Source: Candidatus Parabeggiatoa sp. nov. 2
GTDB taxonomy: Bacteria; Pseudomonadota; Gammaproteobacteria; Beggiatoales; Beggiatoaceae
Length of the DNA stretch: 64,000 nt
Direction of reading: 5' to 3'
Assembly: GCA_002085445.1 (NCBI GenBank)
Contig: NBMI01000017.1
Span: forward strand, 1-64,000
Made by a program: the position numbers and the translations under genes. Of this stretch, positions 1 through 8,905 are shown one piece after another (the stretch's first letter is position 1; each line of letters starts with the position of its first letter). The notes beneath the pieces were generated by a model. The model did not search any database. It was not told the origin of the DNA and saw only the letters and a program-made list of their open reading frames with translations.

Positions 1-248
1 GCATTGAGTCATCAACTGGAGTCCAAACCTTTAGGTTTGGAAAAACGTGTCGCTCTGAAAAAATCCTGAATTTACCAGTCCCCTTTAGGGGACTTTAGCT
101 TTGACTCTTTCTCGTTTATTTCTTAACTTAATGGCATTGACCCTAAAGGGTACTACTCACTCAATAGTCGTTTTACACCCCACTAAAAAAATTATAATTC
201 ATTGAATTTAAATCACTAAATTTAAAAAGACAATCGTCGGCTTCCGCC

Positions 249-379
249 AATAGCTATTCAGGCTAAAGTTTCGCGGAGCGAAACTTTAGCCTGAACAATT
301 GTCTAATAGCTCAAGTACCCTAAAGGGCACTGAACATAAGAAAGGGCAAGTTAATATAGAACTCACTGATATTTAAAGT
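249..379. repeat. 131-bp direct repeat, copy 1
   Basis: This copy is highly similar to positions 500-630, apart from the centre of an inverted repeat (GGCTAAAGTTT ... AAACTTTAGCC) and a short middle stretch. It ends in a motif (ATTTAAAGTCGAACTC) that recurs near 56405 and, in a related form, near 53120. It is non-coding, dispersed repeat DNA. Positions 1-248 hold only similar palindromic debris. Confidence 0.85.
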
Positions 380-499
380 CGAACTCGCGTTAGTAGGCTT
401 TAGCCTACTTTAGCTTTTAGCCTCAGAATTTATTCTGAGGCTTTAGTTTGGCAGGAATCCAAACTTTAGTTTAGGATCAGCAAATAAATAACTTACCAA

Positions 500-630
500 A
501 ATAGCTATTCAGGCTAAAGTTTTTCGGAGAAAAACTTTAGCCTGAACAATTGTCTAAGAGCTACTGTACGTATCAGGGCACTGAACATAAGAAAGGGCAA
601 GTTAATATATAACTCACTGATATTTAAAGT
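500..630. repeat. 131-bp direct repeat, copy 2, joined to an ATPase fragment
   Basis: Second copy of the 249-379 element. Its right edge, ATTTAAAGT, runs straight into ATPase coding sequence at about 629-631, so the repeat stands where the N-terminal half of that gene should be. Confidence 0.85.
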
Positions 631-1210
631 GGAAACGGCGGTGCAAACCGGATTGCCGCCTTTATTATTAATAGATGAGGCAGAGTGTTTTTTGGAACAG
701 TTGCCAATGCGTTTTTTTGAAAGATTGCGCGGAATGTTAGAACAATTAGTCGTCGTGTTAGCCACCAGCCGCGAAATGAATTTGGTATTTGCCGAACTGG
801 GAAAAACCTCGCCGCTGAGTTTGCGTCTGCTACATCTTCCGCTACTAGACACGCACAGCAGCGACAATATTATCGCACGGGGCGGTTTTACCGCCAAACA
901 AGTTGAACTCTTGAAAGAATGGGCAGGGCAACATCCGTTTTATTTGCAACTGTTAGGGCAATGTTTGATAGAAGCGCGACAAGCGGGCGAGCGCGATAAG
1001 ACTGCTTTGCGCCATTTTCAAACGAACGCCGCCGCACGTTTTAAAAAGTTATGGCAAACCTTAACGGAACAAGAACAAAAATTATTACAAGCCGCTTGCC
1101 AATCAGACAACAAAATTAAACGGCGTAGTTTGATAGAACGCGGTTTGGTAACAGAAGACGGACAACTGTTTGGGCGCGTCTTAAAAGAATGGTTGACTGA
1201 ACAACTTTAG
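629..1210 (+). pseudogene. 5'-truncated STAND/AAA-type ATPase remnant
   Basis: The 193 readable residues begin just before a Walker B motif (LLLIDEAE, residues about 12-19). They continue through a sensor-like LATSRE segment, a lid region with the HPFYLQLLG pattern common in nSTAND/AAA_16 ATPases, and a natural-looking C-terminus. The Walker A half is missing: the reading frame starts from a GTG inside a dispersed repeat whose twin lies at 249-379. Intact proteins of this type sense or regulate through an NTP switch. This one cannot bind nucleotide normally and is probably a remnant, although translation from the GTG cannot be excluded. It is not the missing half of the fragment at 1765-2271, because both are C-terminal pieces. 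Confidence 0.6.
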
Positions 1211-1512
1211 CATATGGAATCCAAAACTTCAGCATATGGAGTCCAAAGCTTCAGCTTTGGCACTACCTTTTTTATTAGAATCTAAAGAAGTACAACGAAT
1301 TATAAAGAAGTACAACGAATTACGCGGATAAACGAATTAATAGTTCTTAGAGAGGCTTTGGTTTATGAATTAATAGTTCTTTGAGAGGCTTTTGTTTATG
1401 CGTCTCTGCCAGGAACAACGAGGAATCGAAACCGGGCGACAAAACGCCCAATCAAACCATTTATTCCCATTTTGCAATTCGTTTATCCGCGCTTGTGTCG
1501 TTGTACTTTCAT

Positions 1513-1764
1513 CGTAGAATTAAATTCGTTTATCCCCGTAATTCGTTGTACTTTCGTAATTCGTTGTACTTTCGTCGTAGAATTAAATTCGTTTATCCCC
1601 GTAATTCGTTGTACTTTGTACTTTCGTCGTAGAATTAAATTCGTTTATCCCCGTAATTCGCTGTACTTTCGTAATTCGTTGTACTTTCGTCGTAGAATTA
1701 AATTCGTTTATCCCCGTAATTCGTTGTACTTTCGTAATTCGTTGTACTTTCGTCGTAGAATTAA
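1513..1764. repeat. Tandem array of a 63-bp repeat
   Basis: The motif CGTAGAATTAAATTCGTTTA starts at 1513, 1576, 1628 and 1691 and partially at 1754, giving spacings of 63, 52, 63 and 63 bp. Each unit also carries one or two GTAATTCGTTGTACTTT blocks. Because 63 is divisible by three, open frames run through the array on both strands; these are artefacts, not genes. Related single units occur near 1290-1350 (inverted) and 5525-5595. The array abuts, and appears to interrupt, the ATPase remnant that follows. Confidence 0.85.
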
Positions 1765-2271
1765 AGCCGTTATTTACGTTTATTAGTCTCCGGCGCGGCC
1801 CCATTTGATGAATTAGACATCATATGGAGCGACAACTTTATCAATGTACAAGAATTGCAGATAGGATTTTTGCAACGTGACGACGCACTCGCTTTACTCA
1901 CCAAACCGATTCCCAACTTTCCCGACACCGCCATCCCATTAACAGTCGCAAAAGCGATTTATGAGCGCGTCAATGGGCAACCTTACTTATTACAACTCTA
2001 TGGCTTCCTACTCGTTTCGCACTTAAACGAACAAAACCAACAAACAGCACACCTTGAAGAAGTAGCGATGATAGAACAACAAGTATTAAGTCAAGCACGC
2101 AACATCATCAACACTGCCCCCGAAACCGTCCAAACCGCCCTAGAAGCACTAGCACTCGGAAAAACGCCAGAACTAAAACCACGTTACCACCGCTGGCTCA
2201 AAAGACGCTACTTATTGAACGACAAAAACAAACTAAATATTCCAGTTTTAGGAGAATGGATTAAAAACTAA
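1765..2271 (+). pseudogene. C-terminal remnant of a second STAND/AAA-type ATPase
   Basis: After an in-frame stop (1762-1764) at the edge of the tandem array, the frame reads as typical STAND ATPase sequence: RLLVSGAAPFDEL, then WSDNFINVQEL, then GFLQRDDALALLTKPI, then NGQPYLLQLYG, ending in a natural C-terminus (GEWIKN). The P-loop and Walker B portions are absent and replaced upstream by repeats. A TTG at 1855 could start a 138-residue product, but homology-like sequence extends upstream of it, so a broken gene is the better call. Neighbouring remnants of the same superfamily suggest a decayed tandem pair. Confidence 0.6.
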
Positions 2272-2545
2272 CTACAAGGATTGTATATAATAAAGGATTA
2301 AAAACTACAAGGATTGTATATAAGAAGGGATTAAAAGCAATAACTACATGGATTGACTAACTACAAGGATTGTAGTTAAGAAGGGATTAAAAGCAATAAC
2401 TACAAGGATTGTATATAAGAAGGGATTAAAACCGTAAACTACAAGAATTGTATGCTTATGAAAGGATTGCTCAGTGAGTATGACTACGATCTAAAAAATG
2501 ACCACGATCCAATCCCTTATTATATACAATCCCTGTCGTTTTTCA
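2270..2545. repeat. CTACAAGGATT-type repeat cluster
   Basis: At least four direct copies of ACTACAAGGATTGTATATAA followed by a GGATTAAAA block lie between 2271 and 2455. An inverted copy follows at about 2505-2540. Spacer lengths and sequences are irregular and short, so this is not a CRISPR array. The same family recurs at 63210-63700. Confidence 0.8.
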
Positions 2546-3039
2546 TTAGTATAGAGGGCCATACTTTCATTTGAAAACATTCAAAATAATTTATGGCCCC
2601 CAGACGGTGCCCAATAACCTTATAAAGTTAATGGTAATAAGCCTTCCGTACAAGGAAGTACGACTAATCTAGGCGCGACGGATGGCCATTGTTTCACTAT
2701 CAGGAGTTTAGTTTGGCTGTCAGGACTCCAAACTTTACACCAGATGGAGTCCAAAGCTTCAGCTTTGGCGCGTTAGCAGATGGAGTCCAAAGCTTCAGCT
2801 TTTCCTGTACCAAACTAAAGCTTGGACTCCGCTGCCAAACTCAAGTTTGGACGACATAAGCCGAGTATTTTACCCGTCAAAACAATGTTGACAAACTACT
2901 AGGGCTGTGGTTTTACCTTTATGGGGAAGCACCTGATGATAAAATTCATCTTTAACATTTTCCTGTTCCAATAAACGAGGCACAAGTTTATCCAGTGCAG
3001 CCTTCATTGATTGTTCTTCAACCAAGAATACGAGCCATT
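2546..3039. other. Intergenic region with palindromic CCAAAGCTTCAGCTTTGG-type elements
   Basis: No convincing gene is seen. Between about 2700 and 2860 there are several short inverted repeats of the AGTCCAAAGCTTCAGCTTT / CCAAACTTTAGTTTGG type, which also occur near 1230, 4250, 46985, 50700 and 61580. Positions 2890-3039 are unique sequence with no recognised content. Confidence 0.6.
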
Positions 3040-4221
3040 TCATTTTGGATCAGCGCCTTCAAACAAACCTTTTTCCCAGAGCCATCCCGGTTTATCTCCA
3101 CCTTTAACGAGATTTGAAACCCATTCAACTTCTCTTGCTCGTCGAATGGTTGTACAACCCGCCTTTTTTACCAACCAAAAGATTTCATCCAGTTCCACCG
3201 CATTGAGAAAATCAGGTGAGTGTGAAGAAACCAATACTTGTCCACCACGCAGTGAATATAACCGAAATTCCTCCGCGAGTTCATAAAGCAACTGTGGATA
3301 CAATTTATTTTCAGGTTCCTCAACACACAATAAGGGATGTGGCGAAGGATCATGTAACAAAATCAGATAGGCAAACATTTTAAGAGTGCCATCTGAAACA
3401 TAGCGAGCTAAAAACGGATCCTTGAAGGCACCCTCTTGGAATTTGAGTAGCACACGTCCTTCTTCGGTGGTTTTTGCTTCGACGCGTTGGATGCCTGGCA
3501 CACGCTCAGATAGCTTGTTAAGTATTTTATCAAAAAGATTTTTATGTTCTTCATAGAGAAACTGTGCGACAAGGGAGAGGTTCTCGCCTTTCCTAGACAA
3601 GTGTTCAGCATAGCCATCCTGCTGTATTTGCCGCGCTTGGTTGATCTGAAAATCAGAAATATGCCAGCTATCAATCAATCGCCGAAAAGCGTTAGCAGCC
3701 TTAAATCGCTTAAATTGTCCTAACCCATTAATGGCGAGAATAGTTGGAGAATCCAAAGTCTGTTCTTCACGAATCCATTCATCGTTGTTAAACTCTTCCT
3801 CGTTAGTAACTGCATAACCTTTTCCATACTGAAAATCAAGTAAATGAGAGGCGGAACTATGAATACTAGGCTTATAACTAAGAACTTCCCGTTTAATAAC
3901 AGGTTGCTTGTTCTTTAGAGTGATTTGTAATTGGTAAGTCACCCGTCTTTGCACATATGCAATCGGCAGACGAAACTGAATACTCAATTCAATCTCTTCA
4001 TTTTCCTGCCCACGGCTCACCACTTCCTTAAACCCGCCCCGTTTGTTTAATGCCTGTTGTACATTATCCTTCATAGCCTCTTTTAGGAATCCAAAGACAT
4101 CAAACAAAGAAGACTTGCCACTGCCATTAGCGCCGACAATGACACACATCTGTGGAATGTTCTTTAATTCAGCCGACTTAAATGTTTTAAAATTTTTCAA
4201 AGAAATAGATTCAATTTTCAT
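3040..4221 (-). CDS. RecF/AAA_21-type ATPase
   Basis: A 393-residue ABC-class AAA ATPase. It opens with an SMC/RecF-like N-terminus (IESISLKNFKTFKSAELKNI), then Walker A GANGSGKSS at about residues 31-39. Near the C-terminus are a signature-like SDGTLKMFAYL, Walker B LLCVEEPEN and an H-loop region SSHSPDFL. This is the layout of the AAA_21/AAA_15 family, some members of which act with nucleases in anti-phage systems while others are solitary. No nuclease, reverse transcriptase or other effector partner lies beside it. The ATG is preceded by GAGGTGAT, a good ribosome binding site. It is flanked on both sides by palindromic repeats. The ATPase fold is clear; the biological role is unknown. Confidence 0.85.
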   Translation of the reverse strand: MKIESISLKNFKTFKSAELKNIPQMCVIVGANGSGKSSLFDVFGFLKEAMKDNVQQALNKRGGFKEVVSRGQENEEIELSIQFRLPIAYVQRRVTYQLQITLKNKQPVIKREVLSYKPSIHSSASHLLDFQYGKGYAVTNEEEFNNDEWIREEQTLDSPTILAINGLGQFKRFKAANAFRRLIDSWHISDFQINQARQIQQDGYAEHLSRKGENLSLVAQFLYEEHKNLFDKILNKLSERVPGIQRVEAKTTEEGRVLLKFQEGAFKDPFLARYVSDGTLKMFAYLILLHDPSPHPLLCVEEPENKLYPQLLYELAEEFRLYSLRGGQVLVSSHSPDFLNAVELDEIFWLVKKAGCTTIRRAREVEWVSNLVKGGDKPGWLWEKGLFEGADPK

Positions 4222-4230
4222 ATCACCTCA

Positions 4231-4336
4231 CTCCGCTGATGGAGCCCAAAGCTGAAGCTTTGGACTGCCAAACTAAAGTTTGGACTCCGCTGCCAAACTA
4301 AAGTTTGGACTCCACTGCCAAACTAAAGTTTGGACT
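4231..4336. repeat. Three tandem CCAAACTAAAGTTTGG hairpins
   Basis: Three copies of a roughly 29-bp unit, GCCAAACTAAAGTTTGGACTCC, follow a related CCAAAGCTGAAGCTTTGG palindrome. They sit between the rhodanese gene and the ATPase gene, both on the minus strand. Each could fold as a hairpin, but no following T-run is seen, so a terminator call is not justified. Confidence 0.7.
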
Positions 4337-4340
4337 TCTG

Positions 4341-4778
4341 TCAACACTGTTCCCACGGCAGCCCGTGAAAACGCCACCCACCTAACGTGCTGCGATGATG
4401 TTCGGCATCTAAAGAGCCTTCAAAGCCTTCAATAACATTATAGACTTTGGTGAAGCCATCCTGAATTAAAACTTTCCCGGCTTCTAGGGAGCGGCGCCCA
4501 CTACGACAAATGAGTAATACAGGAACCGCGTCAATCTGACTATCTTCAGGATCATAAACAACCCCGCCCAGCATCACTTTACGCACATCGGCCGCAAAAC
4601 GAGGATTGATTTTCCAATCAGGTTCATCTATCCAAGGAATATGTATCGCGCCTTTGGAATGGCCTATAAATAAATATTCCATCTCGGAACGTGTATCAAT
4701 CAACACTGCCTTAGGATTATCTTGCAGAAGTTGCCATGCGTCTTTCGGGGTAATGGAAATAACACCAGAATCACTCAT
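4341..4778 (-). CDS. Rhodanese-domain sulfurtransferase
   Basis: A 145-residue single-domain rhodanese. The N-terminal part has VLIDTRSEMEYLFIGHSKGAIHIPW, the usual rhodanese CH2A pattern. The active-site loop is CRSGRRS with the catalytic cysteine at residue 91, followed by GKVLIQDGFTKVYNVIEGFEGSLD. Rhodaneses carry a persulfide on this cysteine and pass sulfur to acceptors. The CRSGRR loop suits a sulfurtransferase more than a phosphatase, whose loop is one residue longer. No signal peptide is seen, so it is probably cytoplasmic. It could be linked to sulfur metabolism in a sulfur oxidiser, but the neighbours do not show this. Confidence 0.9.
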   Translation of the reverse strand: MSDSGVISITPKDAWQLLQDNPKAVLIDTRSEMEYLFIGHSKGAIHIPWIDEPDWKINPRFAADVRKVMLGGVVYDPEDSQIDAVPVLLICRSGRRSLEAGKVLIQDGFTKVYNVIEGFEGSLDAEHHRSTLGGWRFHGLPWEQC

Positions 4779-4851
4779 AATTTTCTACTTTGCTAATTGG
4801 TCATTGGTAATTGCTATACTCAGCACCGCTATCGTTCACTCGTTTAGCAAA

Positions 4852-5035
4852 CCTCGGATGTGTTTTCCAAGTTATTTTTCTGGAACACGATATAAACAAT
4901 CAGTTTCTTTTGAGGGCCAGGTTTTCAAATTGATTTAGCTATTAACACATCCTCGGATGTGTTTTCCAAGTTATTTTTCTGGAACACGATATAAACAATC
5001 AGTTTCTTTTGAGGGCCAGGTTTTCAAATTGATTT
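4852..5035. repeat. 85-bp direct repeat pair
   Basis: Positions 4852-4936 and 4951-5035 are essentially identical 85-bp copies separated by 14 bp. Each starts CCTCGGATGTGTTTTCC and ends GAGGGCCAGG-TTTTCAAATTGATTT. The end motif (GGGCCAGGTT ... AATTGATTT) recurs alone near 5092 and, inverted, near 37390 and 60910, so this is a recent local duplication of a dispersed element. Confidence 0.9.
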
Positions 5036-5786
5036 GGTAAGCTTTTGCTAATGGCTTACCATACCAAGGAGTCTAAAACCTAGCGGTTTTTGGGGCCAGG
5101 TTAGCGAATTGATTTGGTAAGTTTTTGAGGGCGCATTCCCATTTTCAGGGTACTTTGTTAATAACGATAGCGATTATATTATCGATAAGGATTGATAAAA
5201 GTCTATTTTTCTGTTGAGTACTTGAGTACAACAACACAAGCGTGGATAAACGAATGGATAAACGAATAATTAAAACGAGCTATTAGAGATGAATTGTTCG
5301 ATAAATCTGTTTTGTTCGCTTTTTGATAGGAGGATTATCAATCGGTGGATTTTAATTCGTTTAGGAACAATATAGGCGTTCCAGAACGAAGTTTCGTTGT
5401 ACTTATACTGGGCACCGTTATAAACGGAAATTTTTGTCATTCTAGCGAATTGAGAAATATTGAGTAATTTCAAGAATATTCCTCACATCTTCAAGGAATG
5501 ACAAAAGCGCAATTTGTGCCGGTGCAAAGTATAATTCGTTTATCCGCGTAATTCGTTGTACTTAATTCGTTTATCCGCGTAATTCGTTGTACTTACTTAA
5601 CCGTGAAAACGGGAATCCGCCCTACCAAGGTGACTAAAACCTAGCGGTTTTTGGGGCCATGTTAGCGGATTTTCTTGAAGGCCCTATCGATAAAAACTTC
5701 TAAAAGGACAAGTCGGACACACCCCAATTTTCACCACCCCAGCTAGGGGCCAGGATTTATACCGGTACCTTTGCACTGTCCCATTG
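5036..5786. other. Intergenic region, repeat fragments only
   Basis: No gene is supported. The stretch contains two AATTCGTTTATCCGCGTAATTCGTTGTACTT units (about 5527-5594, related to the 1513-1764 array) and two GGGGCCAGGTTAGCG-type pieces. The open frames here are short and lack homology or a ribosome binding site. Confidence 0.5.
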
Positions 5787-6332
5787 TCAACTGCTCCCAC
5801 TACTTTTTAGAGGACTTTTTACCTGACTACCCATAATTTTACTGACGACAGAAGATTTGGTATTTTGGGACAAAGGCTCTACTTGAAGGCGAACACCGCC
5901 AGAACCAATGATTTTAACTTGAGTTCCAACGGGACAATCGGGGCCTTCCACGCGCCAACTGCTATCGTCAACACGGATTCTGCCTATGCCATTAACAATA
6001 GCTTCGCTCACGATACATATGCGCTCTTCCAATTCAGAACCGCGCTTGTTGAGAAAAGGTTCATCGTTAGTCAGAGGATGTTTGCCCAAATAGACGCGGC
6101 CTATCAGTACACTGACCACTGAAATCATCGCCAAAATCAGTACTTGAAATGGAAGAGTCACTTGGGAATCAAAGCCAATCTCCAATATCAACATAAAACA
6201 ACCTAATATTGCCGCGGCAATAGCAGGCCATAAAAAGAAGCTGCCAAATGTGCCTAGTGCCAAAAATTCTAGCATGACCAGCGTGGCAGCCAATATCCAC
6301 CAGTGCCAATAGCTTATTAAATCATCCATCAC
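5787..6332 (-). CDS. nfeD: NfeD-family membrane protein
   Basis: A 181-residue protein of the short NfeD (NfeD1b) type. Its N-terminal half has membrane segments around residues 10-50 (LISYWHWWILAATLVMLEFLAL, then FLWPAIAAAILGCFMLIL) and 60-80 (FQVLILAMISVVSVLIG). A soluble C-terminal OB-fold-like domain follows (RIRVDDSSWRVEG ... GTQVKIIGSGGVRLQVEPL). NfeD proteins pair with stomatin/flotillin-type SPFH proteins in membrane quality control or microdomain organisation. Here the gene starts 11 bp after the stop of the SPFH gene in the same direction, the usual two-gene operon. A Ser-rich tail follows the OB fold. Confidence 0.9.
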   Translation of the reverse strand: MMDDLISYWHWWILAATLVMLEFLALGTFGSFFLWPAIAAAILGCFMLILEIGFDSQVTLPFQVLILAMISVVSVLIGRVYLGKHPLTNDEPFLNKRGSELEERICIVSEAIVNGIGRIRVDDSSWRVEGPDCPVGTQVKIIGSGGVRLQVEPLSQNTKSSVVSKIMGSQVKSPLKSSGSS

Positions 6333-6343
6333 TTGTTACTCAC

Positions 6344-7276
6344 TTACTTTGAGGTGGGCTCCCGGGCCGCAAATTTAACAATTTCTCTAATGCCACTCAC
6401 CGCGCCTATGACACCTGCGGTTTCTAAAGGCATTAACATCAGCTTATTATTTTCTGAAGTGGCGAGACGATTAACCGCTTCCATGTACTTGATGGCGACC
6501 AAATAATTCACCGCCTGCATATTGCCATTAATTATCGCTTTCGAGATCACTTCGGTCGCTTTAGCTTCGGCTTGTGCAAACCGCTCTCTGGCTTCCGCAT
6601 CACGGAAAGCGGCATCTTTGCGCCCTTGTGCTTCCAAAATAATGGCCTGTTTTTCACCTTCCGCTTGCAGAATTTCTGCTTGTCGAAGCCCTTCCGCTTC
6701 CAAAATCACGGCACGTTTGTCACGCTCAGCCTTCATTTGCCGTGCCATAGCTTCGACCAAATCTTGGGGCGGCGCGATGTCCTTGATTTCGACACGTAAC
6801 ACTTTGACACCCCAAGGATTGGTGGCATCATCAACGATTCGGAGCAATTGCGCGTTGATATGATCGCGTTTGGAAAGTACCTCATCCAGAATCATTGATC
6901 CCATGACGCTACGGATATTGGTCATCGTCAGATATTTAATGCCATCCGTTAAGTTACTGACTTGATAGGCGGCTTGTGCCGCATTGATGACTTGGTAGAA
7001 AACTACCCCGTCTGCACGCACCATCGCATTGTCTTTCGTGATAACATCTTGAGCCGGGATGTCCATGACTTCTTCCATCATGCTCAATTTCTTGCTAATC
7101 ACGTCAATCGCCGGGATGATAAGATGTAACCCCGGCTCAAGGGTTTTGGTGTACTTACCAAAACGCTCAACCGTCCATTGTTGCCCTTGGGGTACCGATT
7201 TTACACCCATGAAGACCAATATGACTGTCATGCCCAAAAAAACGAGGACGAAAATTGTAAAATCGTTAAAATCCAT
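6344..7276 (-). CDS. qmcA: SPFH/band 7 (stomatin-like) protein, QmcA type
   Basis: A 310-residue protein starting at [17 protein letters not shown]. An ATG-less extension further upstream is unlikely because the membrane anchor directly follows this methionine. Residues about 5-25 form one transmembrane segment. The SPFH domain follows ([22 protein letters not shown] ... [19 protein letters not shown] ... [18 protein letters not shown]). Next is an Ala/Glu-rich helical stretch ([19 protein letters not shown]) typical of prohibitin/stomatin oligomer rings. QmcA-type proteins form membrane cages that regulate proteolysis and pair with NfeD, whose gene follows at 11 bp. The divergent gene at 7549 leaves about 270 bp for promoters. 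Confidence 0.9.
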   Translation of the reverse strand: MDFNDFTIFVLVFLGMTVILVFMGVKSVPQGQQWTVERFGKYTKTLEPGLHLIIPAIDVISKKLSMMEEVMDIPAQDVITKDNAMVRADGVVFYQVINAAQAAYQVSNLTDGIKYLTMTNIRSVMGSMILDEVLSKRDHINAQLLRIVDDATNPWGVKVLRVEIKDIAPPQDLVEAMARQMKAERDKRAVILEAEGLRQAEILQAEGEKQAIILEAQGRKDAAFRDAEARERFAQAEAKATEVISKAIINGNMQAVNYLVAIKYMEAVNRLATSENNKLMLMPLETAGVIGAVSGIREIVKFAAREPTSK

Positions 7277-7548
7277 AATGATATTATCCGTAACTGATTT
7301 ATTTTGAGTGAGTCTAATAAAAATGAAAAATGGAGGAGTCCAAGATTTATCTTGGACGTCCATTCACACCAAAAATTTCATTTTCCTTTCGTTCTAGGAC
7401 TGACGCACTCATCATCAGGTAACTAACCAATTGATTTTATTTTAAACCGTTCAAAATAACGGCCGGCCTGTTAGGCCTAACTTACTGAATATTAAATAAA
7501 TTTATTTTGTCAATACGTCAGTCCTACGTTCATAGAACACCACATACT

Positions 7549-8319
7549 ATGTCTTTAATCAAAAAACCACCTAAATCACTCATACGTTGTGTGGGACGCG
7601 CCATTGCAGATTATGCCATGATTGAGGACGGTGATAGGGTTTTATTAGGCCTATCGGGCGGTAAAGATTCCTTATCCCTGTTACATATTTTAGCGCATTT
7701 ACAACGTTATGCCCCCATCCATTTTTCCATTAGTGCCATCACGGTGGATCCACAAATCCCCGGTTTTGACCCTTCGCCGCTTAAAGCCTATCTTGCCGAG
7801 TTAGGAATAGCCTATTTTTATACCACGCAACCCATCATGGAACAGGCGAAAAAGCATCTACAACGTAAATCCTTTTGTGCCTATTGTGCGAGAATGAAAC
7901 GGGGTATTATGTACCGCATCGCCCGTGAACAAGACTGTAACGTATTAGCGTTAGCGCAACATCTCGATGATTTAGCAGAAAGTTTTTTAATGTCGACCCT
8001 GTATAGTGGCCGTTTACAAACGATGAAAGCGCATTATACCAATGATGCTGGTGATGTGCGGATTATACGTCCACTCGTGTTCGCGCGAGAAAGGCAAACG
8101 ACTGATTTTGCAAAAGAAGCCCAATTGCCCGTCATTGTGGACAGTTGCCCGGCTTGTTTTACCGCGCCCACGCAGCGTGAGCATGTCAAGGCCTTGCTTG
8201 CCAATGAAGAACAAGCGCATAAAGATGTTTTTCAAAATATCCTACATGCGATGCGCCCGTTGATGGTAAAGCGAAATACGCCAGTGGATTCCAACTTTCT
8301 GCCTCAAAAGCAGCCCTAA
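7549..8319 (+). CDS. ttcA: TtcA-like PP-loop tRNA 2-thiocytidine synthetase
   Basis: A 256-residue PP-loop ATPase. The ATP-binding motif LSGGKDSLSLL is followed by a CAYCARMKRGIMYR segment, the CxxC that in TtcA holds an iron-sulfur cluster. HLDDLAESFLM and a late CPAC motif come next; TtcA has a third cluster cysteine in this region. TtcA thiolates C32 of some tRNAs. The protein is shorter than E. coli TtcA (311 residues), and its late Cys pair differs from the E. coli CNLC, so a relative with a different RNA target is possible. The ATG at 7549 is preferred over a TTG 42 bp upstream, because the family usually begins shortly before the LIRCVGRAI helix. No clear ribosome binding site is visible for either start. 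Confidence 0.8.
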   Translation: MSLIKKPPKSLIRCVGRAIADYAMIEDGDRVLLGLSGGKDSLSLLHILAHLQRYAPIHFSISAITVDPQIPGFDPSPLKAYLAELGIAYFYTTQPIMEQAKKHLQRKSFCAYCARMKRGIMYRIAREQDCNVLALAQHLDDLAESFLMSTLYSGRLQTMKAHYTNDAGDVRIIRPLVFARERQTTDFAKEAQLPVIVDSCPACFTAPTQREHVKALLANEEQAHKDVFQNILHAMRPLMVKRNTPVDSNFLPQKQP

Positions 8320-8905
8320 TTTTTAGATATAGGGTGAGGTGGTGAAAAGGATTTTGGATGAAAGGATTTTGGATGAAATATTTTGGATGAAATATGATGT
8401 AATTCAAATAGTTACATAAAGCACACTAACGGGATCAAACCCAAACAGCGAGATTTTCATAACGAAAGATATAGGGTGGGGTGGTGCTTGACTCCGTTTT
8501 TTTTTAAGTAGATATGTTCAGAAAAATAATTTCAAAAAAGCTAATACTGAATAGCGCCAACCCCGAAGGGGTTTTCAGGCAAAAGTTTCCGCAGCGGAAA
8601 TTTTTGCGTGAATAGCCCCAAGCGCAACCCTCATCGTTATACACAAGTCAAAAATCGTCAAAAGTAGGGTGGGTTCCGCTATAGCGAAACCCACCATTTT
8701 CTCAAATATTTAGGAAAGCTTCAATCTCAAAGGCTTTCCCTTGGGATTGCCCCTACAAAGACAAGGGCTTTCCCCTTGGGATTGCCCCTACAAGGACAAA
8801 TGATACGGTAGGGGCAATCCTTTATGGTTGCCCTTATGTAATTTATTGATTTGAATCAATCCCATTCAACGACCCCAGTGCCTAAGCAAGCAACTTCTCC
8901 GTTAT
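8320..8905. other. Intergenic region with dispersed palindromes
   Basis: No gene is seen. It holds short ATGAAAGGATTTTGG-type direct repeats (8345-8400), an inverted repeat around AAAAGTTTCCGC/GCGGAAATTTTTG (8580-8610) and three GGGATTGCCCCTACAAGGACA-like units (8745-8835). The last of these belong to the same family as those at 37750 and 57320. Confidence 0.55.

Noticed and set aside
1381-1786. Coding sequences across the 1.4-1.8 kb repeats on both strands
   Set aside because: They are open only because the repeat period (63 bp) is divisible by three; the peptides are translated repeats.
2270-2545. CRISPR array of ACTACAAGGATT repeats
   Set aside because: Spacer lengths are irregular and very short, the repeats change orientation, and no cas genes are present.
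3040-4221. Anti-phage system around the AAA_21 ATPase
   Set aside because: No nuclease, TOPRIM, reverse transcriptase or other effector gene is adjacent; neighbours are a rhodanese and repeats.
5270-5473. 67-residue frame at 5.3 kb on the minus strand
   Set aside because: No start signal, homology or coding character; surrounded by repeat pieces.
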